A DNA stretch of 64,000 nucleotides from Pantoea sp. GD03673 (GTDB lineage: Bacteria; Pseudomonadota; Gammaproteobacteria; Enterobacterales; Enterobacteriaceae): the NCBI RefSeq assembly GCF_029844725.1, contig NZ_JAOCKJ010000001.1, forward strand, positions 434,001-498,000, read 5' to 3'. Positions 7,715 to 16,967 of the stretch are shown here, one piece after another. The notes under the pieces were generated by a model. It did not search any database and was not told the DNA's origin. It was given only the letters and a program-made list of their open reading frames with translations. Each line of letters opens with the position of its first letter. The first letter of the stretch is position 1. Both the position numbers and the translations under genes were made by a program.

Positions 7715-9175
7715 ATGACCACTTTTTATACTCTGATCAGCTGGTTGCTGGTATTTGGTTACTGGCTGCTGATCGCCGGGGTTACGCTGCGCGTCCTGAT
7801 GAAGCGGCGGGCCGTTACCTCGGCGATGGCATGGCTGCTGGTTATCTATATTCTGCCACTGGTGGGCATTATTGCTTATCTCTCGTTTGGCGAATTGCAT
7901 CTGGGCAAACGTCGCGCTGAACGCGCCCGCACCATGTGGCCGTCAACCGCCCGCTGGCTCAACGACCTGAAACAGTGCCGTGAAATTTTTGCCACTGAGC
8001 ACAGCGACGTTGCACGTTCGCTGTTCGAGCTTTGCTACCACCGTCAGGGCATCGCCGGGGTGAAGGGAAATCAGTTGCAGCTGCTCACCAGCGCCGACGA
8101 CGTGATGCAGGCGCTGATTCGTGATATCCAGCTGGCCCGCCATAACATTGAGATGGTGTTTTACATCTGGCATCCAGGCGGACTGGCGGATGAAGTCGCA
8201 GAGTCGCTGATGGCCGCATCACGCCGGGGCGTTCATTGCCGACTGCTGCTTGACTCAGCAGGCAGCGTCAACTTTTTCCGCAGCCCCTGGGTCGGCATGA
8301 TGCGCAATGCCGGTATTGACGTGGTGGAAGCGTTACAGGTCAGCCTGCTGCGCGTTTTCCTGCGACGTATGGATTTGCGTCAGCATCGCAAAATCGTCCT
8401 GATCGATAATTATATTGCCTACACCGGCAGCATGAACCTGGTCGATCCGCGCTTTTTCAAACAGAGCGCGGGTGTGGGCCAGTGGATTGACCTGATGGCG
8501 CGTATGGAAGGCCCGGTAGCGACCGCTATGGGCATTGTTTTCAGCTGTGACTGGGAGATTGAGACCGGTAAACGGATTCTCCCTCCACCGCCCGATCGCA
8601 ACATCATGCCGTTTGAGCAGGAGAGCGGACACACCGTGCAGGTGATCGCCTCCGGCCCTGGCTTCCCGGAAGATATGATCCATCAGGCGCTGCTGACTGC
8701 GGTCTATTCAGCGCGTGAACAATTGATTATGACCACCCCCTACTTAGTCCCCAGCGATGATCTGCTGCATGCTATCTGTACGGCGGCACAGCGAGGCGTC
8801 AGTGTCAGCGTGATTGTACCGCGCCACAATGATTCGCTGCTGGTGGGCTGGGCCAGTCGCGCCTTCTTCAGCGAACTGCTGGAAGCGGGCGTGAAGATTT
8901 ATCAGTTTGAAGATGGGCTGCTGCATACCAAAAGCGTGCTGGTCGATGGGCAGCTGAGCCTGGTGGGAACCGTCAACCTCGACATGCGCAGTTTGTGGCT
9001 CAATTTTGAAGTGACGCTGGTGGTGGATGACGCAGGATTTGGCAGCGATCTCGCCTGCGTGCAGGATGACTATATCGCCCGTTCCCGCCTGCTGGATGCT
9101 AAGCGCTGGGCAAAACGTGCCTGGTGGCAGCGCATCGTCGAACGACTGTTTTACTTCTTCAGCCCTTTACTGTAA
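7715..9175 (+). CDS. clsA: Cardiolipin synthase A
   Basis: A 486-residue inner-membrane enzyme that joins two phosphatidylglycerols to make cardiolipin and glycerol. Two N-terminal membrane spans ([19 protein letters not shown] and [19 protein letters not shown]) precede two phospholipase-D HKD motifs: [18 protein letters not shown] in the first half and [18 protein letters not shown] near residue 405. Length equals the E. coli protein and nearly every block is shared. It is followed closely by yciU in the same direction, as in E. coli. Confidence 0.98.
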   Translation: MTTFYTLISWLLVFGYWLLIAGVTLRVLMKRRAVTSAMAWLLVIYILPLVGIIAYLSFGELHLGKRRAERARTMWPSTARWLNDLKQCREIFATEHSDVARSLFELCYHRQGIAGVKGNQLQLLTSADDVMQALIRDIQLARHNIEMVFYIWHPGGLADEVAESLMAASRRGVHCRLLLDSAGSVNFFRSPWVGMMRNAGIDVVEALQVSLLRVFLRRMDLRQHRKIVLIDNYIAYTGSMNLVDPRFFKQSAGVGQWIDLMARMEGPVATAMGIVFSCDWEIETGKRILPPPPDRNIMPFEQESGHTVQVIASGPGFPEDMIHQALLTAVYSAREQLIMTTPYLVPSDDLLHAICTAAQRGVSVSVIVPRHNDSLLVGWASRAFFSELLEAGVKIYQFEDGLLHTKSVLVDGQLSLVGTVNLDMRSLWLNFEVTLVVDDAGFGSDLACVQDDYIARSRLLDAKRWAKRAWWQRIVERLFYFFSPLL

Positions 9176-9220
9176 AACGAGCCAGATTGTGTAAATGGCC
9201 GCAGGCCGACAGGACAGACT

Positions 9221-9544
9221 ATGGATTTGAATAATCGCCTTACCGAAGATGAAACGCTGGAACAGGCCTACGATATTTTTCTTGAACTGGCCGTCGACAA
9301 TCTCGATCCGGCAGACGTCATTCTCTTTAATCTCCAGTTTGAAGAGCGCGGTGGCGCAGAACTGTTTGATCCTTCTGAAGACTGGAAAGATCATGTTGAT
9401 TTCGATCTGAATCCGGACTTTTTCGCCGAGGTGGTCATTGGCCTGGGTGAAGCGGACGGTGAGCCGATCACTGACGTCTTTGCCCGCGTGCTGCTGTGCC
9501 GCGAGAAAGATCACAAACTCTGTCATATCCTGTGGCGTGAGTAA
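9221..9544 (+). CDS. yciU: YciU, UPF0263 acidic (dsDNA-mimic) protein
   Basis: A 107-residue strongly acidic protein of the HI1450/UPF0263 family, whose structure places surface carboxylates like DNA phosphates. Visible features are [33 protein letters not shown], the acidic [22 protein letters not shown] and the C-terminal [11 protein letters not shown]. It lies 45 bases after clsA and ends just before a bidirectional terminator shared with opp. The natural DNA-binding partner is unknown; HU has been proposed for a relative. Confidence 0.93.
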   Translation: MDLNNRLTEDETLEQAYDIFLELAVDNLDPADVILFNLQFEERGGAELFDPSEDWKDHVDFDLNPDFFAEVVIGLGEADGEPITDVFARVLLCREKDHKLCHILWRE

Positions 9545-9556
9545 GCGTCAGATAAG

Positions 9557-9584
9557 AAAACGCCGGGTCATTACCCGGCGTTTT
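9557..9584. terminator. Bidirectional terminator between yciU and oppF
   Basis: Perfect 12-bp stem AAAACGCCGGGT / ACCCGGCGTTTT with loop CATT. The A and T flanks give a T-tract in both directions. Confidence 0.92.
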
Positions 9585-9587
9585 GCT

Positions 9588-10589
9588 TTATAGCGGATCG
9601 ACCTTCAGACAGGAGACCGCATGGTGGAAACTGCCTTCCAGCAGCGGCCGGGTTTTTGCGCACTCCGGGCCGGCAATCGGACAGCGGGTGCGGAAGACGC
9701 AGCCTGACGGAGGATTGATCGGCGACGGCAGTTCCCCTTCCAGCAGCTGTATCTGTTTGTTCTTCTCCTTGTCCGGATCGGGAATCGGTACGGCAGACAT
9801 CAGCGCACGGGTGTAAGGATGCTGCGGATTGCCGTAGACCTCACTGTACGTGCCGAGCTCAACCGCATGGCCAAGATACATCACCAGCACCCGATCAGAG
9901 ATATGCTTCACCACAGCCAGATCGTGGGCGATGAAGATCAGCGACAGCCCCATTTCACGCTGCAGCTGCTGCAACAGGTTAACCACCTGCGCCTGAATCG
10001 AGACGTCCAGTGCCGACACCGGCTCATCACAGATAATCAGCTTCGGCTCCAGAATCAGCGCACGGGCGATACCAATACGCTGGCACTGGCCGCCTGAGAA
10101 CTCATGCGGGTAGCGGTTAATCAGGTTCGGCAGCAGCCCCACTTTCATCATCATGTTTTTGACGCGGTCTTTAACTTCCTGACGCGCCATTTTCGGATGA
10201 TAGGTCCGCAGTGGCTCAGCGATGATATCGCCGATAGTCATACGGGGGTTCAGGGAGGCCAGCGGATCCTGGAATATCATCTGGATATCGCTGCGCGCCT
10301 TGCGCCACTCCTCTTCACTCTGACCCAGCAAGTCACGGCCTAACCAGGCCACCCGCCCTTCTGTCGCTTTCACCAGACCGATAATGGCGCGGGCCAGGGT
10401 CGATTTGCCGCAGCCAGACTCGCCTACCACGCCCAGGGTCTCGCCCTCGTAAAGACGCAGGCTGACCCCATCCACCGCTTTCAGGGATTTAGAGGGCTGC
10501 CAGAACCACTGCTTGCCATCTTTAATGTCGAAATGCACCTTAAGGTCGGCGATTTCCAGCAGGACTTTTTTTTCAGCTACGGTGCTCAT
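9588..10589 (-). CDS. oppF: Oligopeptide ABC transporter ATP-binding protein OppF
   Basis: A 333-residue ATPase of the peptide/nickel importer family. Walker A GESGCGKST, signature FSGGQCQRIGIARAL, Walker B LIICDEPVSALD and the H-loop IAHDLAV are present. The C-terminal family extension contains three conserved cysteines (GCVFRTRCPIAGPEC) that bind an iron-sulfur cluster in relatives. It works with OppD as a heterodimer on the cytoplasmic face of OppBC. The ATG overlaps the end of oppD by 4 bases, so translation is coupled. Last gene of the operon. Confidence 0.97.
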   Translation of the reverse strand: MSTVAEKKVLLEIADLKVHFDIKDGKQWFWQPSKSLKAVDGVSLRLYEGETLGVVGESGCGKSTLARAIIGLVKATEGRVAWLGRDLLGQSEEEWRKARSDIQMIFQDPLASLNPRMTIGDIIAEPLRTYHPKMARQEVKDRVKNMMMKVGLLPNLINRYPHEFSGGQCQRIGIARALILEPKLIICDEPVSALDVSIQAQVVNLLQQLQREMGLSLIFIAHDLAVVKHISDRVLVMYLGHAVELGTYSEVYGNPQHPYTRALMSAVPIPDPDKEKNKQIQLLEGELPSPINPPSGCVFRTRCPIAGPECAKTRPLLEGSFHHAVSCLKVDPL

Positions 10590-11599
10590 ACTAACTCCTC
10601 CACCGGCTTAAAGCAGGCACGCAGACGGCCATCGCCAAAGGGTTCCAGCGGCGGAGCCTGAGTGCAGATATCCATCGCGTGCGGACAACGCGGCTGGAAC
10701 GGGCAGCCCTGCGGCAGACGCAGCAGGTTGGGTGGATTGCCCGGAATAGTGGTCAGGCTTTCGCCTTCCGCATCCAGACGCGGCACCGCATTGAGCAGGC
10801 CAATCGAGTAAGGATGGGCAGGCTGATAGAAGACATCGCGGGCACGGCCATACTCCATGGTGCGGCCAGCATACATCACCAGCACCTTGTCGCAGATCCC
10901 GGCCACCACGCCGAGATCGTGCGTGATCATGATAATCGCGGTGTTAAACTCGCGCTTCAGATCGTTGAGCAGCGTCATGATCTGCGCCTGCACCGTCACA
11001 TCCAGGGCTGTGGTGGGTTCATCGGCAATCAGCAATTTCGGCCGGCACAGCAGCGCCATGGCAATCATCACACGCTGACGCATCCCGCCGGAGAACTCAT
11101 GCGGGTACATCTTCATGCGTTTGCGTGCTTCCGGCATTTTTACCGCGTCCAGCATTCTCACGGACTCTTCAAACGCCTGTGCGCTGCTCATCCCTTTGTG
11201 CAACTTAAGCACTTCCATCAGCTGCTCGCCTACCCGCATGTAGGGGTTCAGCGAGGTCATCGGGTCCTGGAAGATCATTGCAATTTGTTCAGCGCGCAGT
11301 TTATTGAGCTGGTTCTCAGGCAGATTCAGGATCTCTTTGCCGTTGAACATTGCCGAGCCGCCAATGCGGCCATTTTTTGCCAGCAGCCCCATGAGGGCAA
11401 AGGCCGTCTGTGACTTGCCGGAACCGGACTCACCAACAATACCCAGCGTTTCACCGGCGCGCAGCGAGAAATTCAGGTCGTTGACGGCCGTCACATCCCC
11501 ATCGTGCGTACCAAAGGTCACGCGTAAATCTTTGACCGTAAGTAGCTGTTCGCTTCCCGCGCGGGCCGCCATTGCTGGCTGGAATTCATGAATAGTCAT
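10586..11599 (-). CDS. oppD: Oligopeptide ABC transporter ATP-binding protein OppD
   Basis: A 337-residue ATPase partner of OppF. Walker A GESGSGKSQ, Q-loop MIFQDPMTSLNP, signature FSGGMRQRVMIAMAL, Walker B LLIADEPTTALD and the switch MITHDLGV are all visible. The C-terminal cysteines QGCPFQPRCPHAMDIC are the family's probable iron-sulfur ligands. Starts 11 bases after oppC. Sequence and place match the E. coli operon. Confidence 0.97.
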   Translation of the reverse strand: MTIHEFQPAMAARAGSEQLLTVKDLRVTFGTHDGDVTAVNDLNFSLRAGETLGIVGESGSGKSQTAFALMGLLAKNGRIGGSAMFNGKEILNLPENQLNKLRAEQIAMIFQDPMTSLNPYMRVGEQLMEVLKLHKGMSSAQAFEESVRMLDAVKMPEARKRMKMYPHEFSGGMRQRVMIAMALLCRPKLLIADEPTTALDVTVQAQIMTLLNDLKREFNTAIIMITHDLGVVAGICDKVLVMYAGRTMEYGRARDVFYQPAHPYSIGLLNAVPRLDAEGESLTTIPGNPPNLLRLPQGCPFQPRCPHAMDICTQAPPLEPFGDGRLRACFKPVEELV

Positions 11600-11610
11600 C
11601 GGGAAACTCC

Positions 11611-12519
11611 TTAACGATCTTTCGGGTCGAGGGCATCACGCAGGCCATCGCCGATAAAGTTGAAACAGAACAGCGTAACCACCAGGAAGCCCGCCGGATA
11701 GAGCAGCAGCCACGGCGATACTTCCATCGAGTTGGCCCCATCGCTGAGCAGCGCACCCCAGCTGCTCAGGGGTTCCTGCGTACCCAGACCGAGGAAGCTC
11801 AGGAAGGATTCAAACAGGATCATGCTTGGCACCAGCAGCGAGGCGTAAACCACCACCACGCCCAGCACGTTCGGCACGATGTGGCGCACCACAATTTTCC
11901 AGGTTGAAACCCCGCCGACATGGGCCGCTTCGATAAACTCTTTACGCTTCAGGCTCAGCGTCTGGCCGCGCACGATACGCGCCATATCCAGCCACGAAAC
12001 CATACCGATAGCGGCAAAAATCAGCAGGATATTGCGACCGAAGAAGGTCACCAGCAGGATCACGAAGAACATAAACGGGAAGGAGTTGAGGATTTCCAGA
12101 ATACGCATCATCACTGAGTCCGTTTTGCCGCCGAGATAGCCAGCAATCGAACCATAAAGCGTACCCACGATCACCGCGATCAGTGCAGAGGCCACACCCA
12201 CCATCAGTGAGATGCGGCCACCGATCGCCACACGCACCAGCAGGTCACGGCCCGATGAGTCAGTGCCAAACCAGTGGCCGGAAGTGGTATCCGGTGGTGA
12301 GGACATCATAGCCCAGTCGGTATCGTCGTAGGTGAACTGCGCCAGCATCGGCGCAAAGATCACGAACAGGGTGATCACTAACAGCACCAGCAGGCTGATT
12401 AAAGCCGCGCGGTTATGGATGAAACGACGACGCGCATCCTGCCAGAGACTGCGCCCTTCTACTTCCAGCTTCTCACTGAACGCATCAAGAGCTTCGCTGT
12501 TTTTCTTGCTTAACATCAT
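11611..12519 (-). CDS. oppC: Oligopeptide ABC transporter permease OppC
   Basis: A 302-residue inner-membrane permease, same length as E. coli. After a cytoplasmic N terminus, about six membrane spans are visible, the first being AALISLLVLLVITLFVIFAPML. The binding-protein-dependent transport loop EAAHVGGVSTWKIVVRHIVPN, which contacts the ATPases, lies near residue 200. It follows oppB after a 14-base gap and forms the channel with OppB. Confidence 0.97.
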   Translation of the reverse strand: MMLSKKNSEALDAFSEKLEVEGRSLWQDARRRFIHNRAALISLLVLLVITLFVIFAPMLAQFTYDDTDWAMMSSPPDTTSGHWFGTDSSGRDLLVRVAIGGRISLMVGVASALIAVIVGTLYGSIAGYLGGKTDSVMMRILEILNSFPFMFFVILLVTFFGRNILLIFAAIGMVSWLDMARIVRGQTLSLKRKEFIEAAHVGGVSTWKIVVRHIVPNVLGVVVVYASLLVPSMILFESFLSFLGLGTQEPLSSWGALLSDGANSMEVSPWLLLYPAGFLVVTLFCFNFIGDGLRDALDPKDR

Positions 12520-12533
12520 GGCGAACTCCGCAA

Positions 12534-13454
12534 TCAGTAACGAATTTTTGGATCGATAACGGCATAGAGCACGTCAACAATCGCGTTGAAGATAATGGTC
12601 AGTAAACCAACCAGAATGGTCAGGCTCATCACCAGTGAGTAGTCACGGTTCAGCGCACCGTTCACAAACAGCTGTCCGATACCCGGCAGACCGTAGATTG
12701 ACTCAATCACCATCGACCCGGTGATGATGCCCACAAACGCCGGTCCCATGTAGGAGATCACCGGCAGCAACGCGGGTTTCAGCGCATGACGCAGCACAAT
12801 GCGGCGCAGCGGTAAACCTTTGGCACGCGCAGTACGGATAAAGTTGGAGTGCATCACTTCAATCATCGACCCACGGGTAATACGCGCGATACTGGCGATA
12901 TACGCCAGCGACAGCGCCACCATCGGCAGCAGCATGTAGTTCCACTGTCCGCCATTCCAGCCGCCGCCCGGCAGCCATTTGAGACTGATGGCAAACAGCA
13001 GGACCAGCAGCGGCGCAACCACGAAACTCGGGATTACCACGCCGGTCATTGCCACCCCCATCACCGCGAAGTCCCACAACGTATTCTGTTTGAGCGCGGC
13101 GATGACGCCAGCGGTCACGCCCAGCACGATCGCCAGCAGGAAGGCGGCCAGACCGAGTTTGGCAGAAACCGGGAACGCGTGTGCGACCAGATAGTTGACC
13201 GAATAGTCTTTGTATTTAAACGAGGGGCCGAAATCGCCGTGCGCCAGCTGCACAAGGTAATCGACATACTGCTTACCAATGGGATCGTTGAGGTGATACT
13301 TCGCCTCAATGTTGGCCATGACTTCAGGTGCCAGCGTACGCTCCCCGGTGAAGGGACTGCCGGGGGCCAGGCGCATCATAAAGAAGGAGATGGTAATCAG
13401 GACGAACAGCGTCGGTAGCGCTTCAAGCAAGCGACGCAGGATGAATTTTAACAT
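12534..13454 (-). CDS. oppB: Oligopeptide ABC transporter permease OppB
   Basis: A 306-residue permease with about six membrane spans starting with RLLEALPTLFVLITISFFMMR. The EAA loop TARAKGLPLRRIVLRHALKPA near residue 210 docks on the ATPases. It is the first gene after an intergenic terminator downstream of oppA, so it is probably expressed at a lower level than the binding protein. Length matches E. coli OppB. Confidence 0.97.
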   Translation of the reverse strand: MLKFILRRLLEALPTLFVLITISFFMMRLAPGSPFTGERTLAPEVMANIEAKYHLNDPIGKQYVDYLVQLAHGDFGPSFKYKDYSVNYLVAHAFPVSAKLGLAAFLLAIVLGVTAGVIAALKQNTLWDFAVMGVAMTGVVIPSFVVAPLLVLLFAISLKWLPGGGWNGGQWNYMLLPMVALSLAYIASIARITRGSMIEVMHSNFIRTARAKGLPLRRIVLRHALKPALLPVISYMGPAFVGIITGSMVIESIYGLPGIGQLFVNGALNRDYSLVMSLTILVGLLTIIFNAIVDVLYAVIDPKIRY

Positions 13455-13487
13455 TGCCGTACCTACCAGGCTGTTGCTTCACAACAT

Positions 13488-13524
13488 ATCAAAAATTAAA
13501 AAAGGCGGCGCCAGACGCGCCGCC
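13488..13524 (-). terminator. Terminator (attenuator) between oppA and oppB
   Basis: On the minus strand, the stem GGCGGCGC / GCGCCGCC with loop GTCTG is followed by TTTTTTTAATTTTT, 23 bases after the oppA stop. Partial read-through would make far more OppA than channel subunits, which is the known stoichiometry of binding-protein transporters. Confidence 0.88.
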
Positions 13525-13546
13525 ACTGCTGATAGCCTGAATGCTA

Positions 13547-15187
13547 TTAGTGTTTAATGATGTAGAAGTTTTTATCCAGCGTCTTATCCAGTGGATCTTT
13601 ACCGGTATAACCGCCGACATAAGGTTTCACCAGACGCGTATTCACGTAGTAGTAAACCGGCACGATGGTGCTGTCTTTATCCAGGATCTGCTCGGCCTGC
13701 TGATAGTCCGCTGCGCGGCTTTTAGCATCCGGGGCCTTGATTGCGTCACGCACCACTTTGTCAAACGCATCGCTCTTATAGTGTGAGGTGTTACTGCTGC
13801 TGTTGGACAGCATGGTGTTCAGGAATGAAGTCGGTTCGTTGTAGTCCGCACACCAGGCAGCACGGGAGACATCGAAGTTACCCTGATGACGGGTATCCAG
13901 GAAGGTTTTCCACTCCTGGTTTTCCAGCTTGATGTTCACGCCAATGTTTTTCTTCCAGATCGACGAGGCGGCAATCGCCAGCTTCTTGTGCAGATCGGAG
14001 GTGTTATAGAGCAGGTTAAAGGTCAGCGGTTTGTCGGCGGTATAGCCCGCTTCAGCCAGCAGCTTCTTCGCTTCGGCATTGCGTTTGTCCTGGGACCATT
14101 TGAACCAGTCTGGCGGCAGAATATCCATGCCGTCCGTTGATGGCGGGGTGTAGCTGTAGGCCGGCTTCTGGCCCTGCGCCAGCACTTTATTCACCATGAT
14201 GTCACGATCCAGACCCAGCTTCAGGGCGGCGCGCACGCGTGGATCGGTGAATGGTGCTTTCTGGTTATTGATTTCGTAGTAGTAGGTGCAGAGGTAAGGA
14301 TCGACGTGCAGCTCTTTTCCGTTCTCACGCTGCAGCTTTTTAAACAGCTCAATCGGCAGGTTGTTATAGGTCATGTCGCTGCCGTTCTCGGAGAAGTAAC
14401 GGTTAACGTCGCTGACTTCAGAACTGATTGGCAGGAAGGTAACCTTGTTCAGCACGGTGTGTTCGTTGTCCCAGTAGTTCGGGTTACGTACCAGAGTGAT
14501 GCGCTCGTTAATCACATGCGCGTCCAGTTTAAAGGCACCGTTGCCGACCCAGTTCTGTGGCTGGGTCCACTGCTCACCAAACTTCTCAATGGCCGGTCTG
14601 TAAACCGGTGACATGACGGAGTTAATCAGCAGCTTATCAAAATAGGGAACCGGCTCGCTCAGGGTGACTTCCAGCGTGTGGTCATCAATGGCTTTTACGC
14701 CCAGATCGGTAATCGGTTTTTTCCCGGCGATGATGTCATCAACGTTCAGGATATGACCATACTGCGGATAGCTGGCGTACGGTGAAGCCGTTTTAGGATC
14801 GACCAGACGCTCCCAGCTGTAGACGAAGTCCTGCGCGGTTACCGGCTCGCCGTTAGACCATTTGGCATTTTTACGCAGGTGGAACGTCCACACTTTAAAA
14901 TCTTTGTTTTCGTAACTTTCCGCAACGCCCGGAATCGGTTTACCGTTGCTGTCATTGACCAGCAGACCTTCATACAGGTCACGCGCCACGTTATCTTCCG
15001 GCACGCCTTCAATTTTGTGCGGATCCAGCGACTGTACTTCATCGCCATTGCCGCGAACCAGCTCCTGTTTTGCGGCCAGCTCAACGCCCGCAGGCACGGT
15101 TGCTGCGAAAGCCACATTCCCTGCCAGGGCACTCACTGCGGCGAAAACGCCCGCTGCAATCAGGCTTTTTTTCGTGATGTTGTTCAT
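13547..15187 (-). CDS. oppA: Periplasmic oligopeptide-binding protein OppA
   Basis: A 546-residue periplasmic receptor for peptides of two to five residues. The signal peptide MNNITKKSLIAAGVFAAVSALAGNVAFA is cleaved before ATVPAGVEL. The mature protein shows the SBP family 5 signature AKWSNGEPVTAQDFVYSWERL, and CTYYYEINNQKAPFTDPRVR, and the late RAAWCADYNEPTSFLN. GGAG lies correctly before the ATG. A paralogous binding-protein gene sits directly upstream in the same direction. Confidence 0.96.
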   Translation of the reverse strand: MNNITKKSLIAAGVFAAVSALAGNVAFAATVPAGVELAAKQELVRGNGDEVQSLDPHKIEGVPEDNVARDLYEGLLVNDSNGKPIPGVAESYENKDFKVWTFHLRKNAKWSNGEPVTAQDFVYSWERLVDPKTASPYASYPQYGHILNVDDIIAGKKPITDLGVKAIDDHTLEVTLSEPVPYFDKLLINSVMSPVYRPAIEKFGEQWTQPQNWVGNGAFKLDAHVINERITLVRNPNYWDNEHTVLNKVTFLPISSEVSDVNRYFSENGSDMTYNNLPIELFKKLQRENGKELHVDPYLCTYYYEINNQKAPFTDPRVRAALKLGLDRDIMVNKVLAQGQKPAYSYTPPSTDGMDILPPDWFKWSQDKRNAEAKKLLAEAGYTADKPLTFNLLYNTSDLHKKLAIAASSIWKKNIGVNIKLENQEWKTFLDTRHQGNFDVSRAAWCADYNEPTSFLNTMLSNSSSNTSHYKSDAFDKVVRDAIKAPDAKSRAADYQQAEQILDKDSTIVPVYYYVNTRLVKPYVGGYTGKDPLDKTLDKNFYIIKH

Positions 15188-15341
15188 TATTACACTCCAG
15201 TTTTATTATCGTCACCGTGGCGATGCTCTGCCACGGCGTCCCCCGTCTCCGGGCTCCCTGGCCTGTTCCCAGGGAGATTGACCCCAAAATGGTCTGTACG
15301 CTGACGCGTGTCCCGACTGTCTCGCCGAAGCGGCGATCAGA

Positions 15342-16967
15342 TCAGTGTTGTTTGATGAAATAGTACTTCAGGTCTGTCAGGTCCTGCGGGTCTTTGCCCG
15401 TAAAGCCGCCAACCCAGGGCTTTACCAGACGCACACTTACGCGGTAGTAAACTGGCACAATTGGTGAGTCTTTGTCGAGTTGTGTTTCAGCCTGCTGATA
15501 CAGGTCAGCGCGCCGGGCCTCGCTGCCCGCTGTCAGCGTTTCTGCCATGAGTCGATCGAAGGTCGCGCTGCTGTAAAACGCGGTGTTGATCGAGGCGTTG
15601 CTGATCAGCATATTCAGGAAGGTTGAGGGCTCGTTGTAATCGGCACACCAGGTGGCTCGCACTACATCAAACTGGGCCTGATGACGGGTCTCCAGCATGG
15701 TTTTCCACTCCTGATTCTGCAGCGTTACTTTCGCCCCCAGGTTTTTCTGCCACATGGACGCCGCTGCAATCGCCTGCCGTTTATTCTGATCGGACGTGTT
15801 GTAGAGCAGCGTAAAGCTCAGCGGATGGCTGGCATTAAAGCCGGCCTCTGCCAGCAGCTTTTTCGCCGCCTCATTACGCTGCGCCTGCGTCCAGGTGAAC
15901 CATTCAGGCGGGGATAGCTTAATACCGGCCGTGAACGGCGGCGTGAGGCTATAGGCCGGAATCTGCCCCTGAGCCATTATCTTATTGGCAATCACCTCAC
16001 GATCGAGGGTCATCTTCAGCGCGGCGCGCACCCGTGCATCGGTGAACGGTGCTTTTTTGTTGTTGATTTCGTAGTAGAAGGTGCAAAGCAGCGGACTGAC
16101 TTTGACTTCATCGCCCAGTTCTTTACGCAGCTTGCCGAACATCTCCGGCGGCACGGCACTGTTGGTCATATCCGTGCCGCCGCTGCGATAGCGATTAATA
16201 TCACTGTTTTCAGAGGCGATCGGCAGGAAGGTCCCCTGCTCAATCACCGTATGGGCATTGTCCCAGTATTGAGGATTGCGCTTCAGGACGATTTTTTCAT
16301 TCACCACCCAGTCGCTCAGCGTGTAGGCACCGTTGCCGATGTAGTGGTCCGGACGGGTCCAGGCGTCGCCCCACTGCTTAATGGCTGGCGCGTAAACCGG
16401 CTTCATCGCCGTATGCGCTAACATCGCCACCAGGTAAGGGACTGGCTCACTCAGGGTAATCTGCAGCCGGTGCGCATCCAGCGCTTTCACGCCCAGTTGA
16501 TCGGGCGACGCTTTACCGGCGAGGATGGCATCGATACTGGCAAAATGTGCGGCCTGCAAATAGCTGGAATAAGGCGATGCGGTGTTCGGGTCCACCAGCC
16601 GACGCCAGCTGTAGACGAAATCAGCGGCGGTAACCGGCTCACCATTGCTCCACTTCGCATCATCCCGCAGATTAAAAATCCAGACCGTGGGTTGCGGATT
16701 TTCCCAGCTTTTTGCGACGCCCGGCACAACCTGACCGCCATTATCGGTGTTAACCAGGCCATCCAGCAGGTTATGAATAACATTCGATTCCGGCACGCCT
16801 TCGGTTTTATGCGGATCGAGAGAAGAAACTTCGCTTCCGTTGTTGATCACTATTTGCTGTTGCGCTGCCAGAACCGTTCCGGGGGGAACCGTGGCGGCGT
16901 AAGCCGGAGAAAAAGCCGTGAACAAAAAGAGTGCGATTGCTGACCGCTGTTGTTGCAAGTTTTTCAT
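15342..16967 (-). CDS. Second OppA/MppA-type peptide-binding protein
   Basis: A 541-residue paralogue of the neighbouring OppA. Signal peptide: MKNLQQQRSAIALFLFTAFSPAYA, then ATVPPGTVLAAQQQ. The same motifs recur: AKWSNGEPVTAADFVYSWRRL, CTFYYEINNKKAPFTDARVR and RATWCADYNEPSTFLN, so ligand class is probably shared. The frame opens at 16988, but the ATG at 16967 begins a normal signal peptide. E. coli has MppA (murein tripeptide receptor using OppBCDF) elsewhere; this tandem copy could be its counterpart or a lineage duplication. The 154-base gap to oppA contains hairpins but no good terminator, so oppA may also be read from this gene's promoter. Confidence 0.88.
   Translation of the reverse strand: MKNLQQQRSAIALFLFTAFSPAYAATVPPGTVLAAQQQIVINNGSEVSSLDPHKTEGVPESNVIHNLLDGLVNTDNGGQVVPGVAKSWENPQPTVWIFNLRDDAKWSNGEPVTAADFVYSWRRLVDPNTASPYSSYLQAAHFASIDAILAGKASPDQLGVKALDAHRLQITLSEPVPYLVAMLAHTAMKPVYAPAIKQWGDAWTRPDHYIGNGAYTLSDWVVNEKIVLKRNPQYWDNAHTVIEQGTFLPIASENSDINRYRSGGTDMTNSAVPPEMFGKLRKELGDEVKVSPLLCTFYYEINNKKAPFTDARVRAALKMTLDREVIANKIMAQGQIPAYSLTPPFTAGIKLSPPEWFTWTQAQRNEAAKKLLAEAGFNASHPLSFTLLYNTSDQNKRQAIAAASMWQKNLGAKVTLQNQEWKTMLETRHQAQFDVVRATWCADYNEPSTFLNMLISNASINTAFYSSATFDRLMAETLTAGSEARRADLYQQAETQLDKDSPIVPVYYRVSVRLVKPWVGGFTGKDPQDLTDLKYYFIKQH

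Noticed and set aside
10679..11413. 244-codon plus-strand ORF
   Set aside because: Antisense to oppD, whose ATPase motifs are complete; translation is His/Gln-rich and low in family features.
12849..13418. 189-codon plus-strand ORF
   Set aside because: Antisense to oppB; composition (His, Gln, Arg) is that of a shadow frame.
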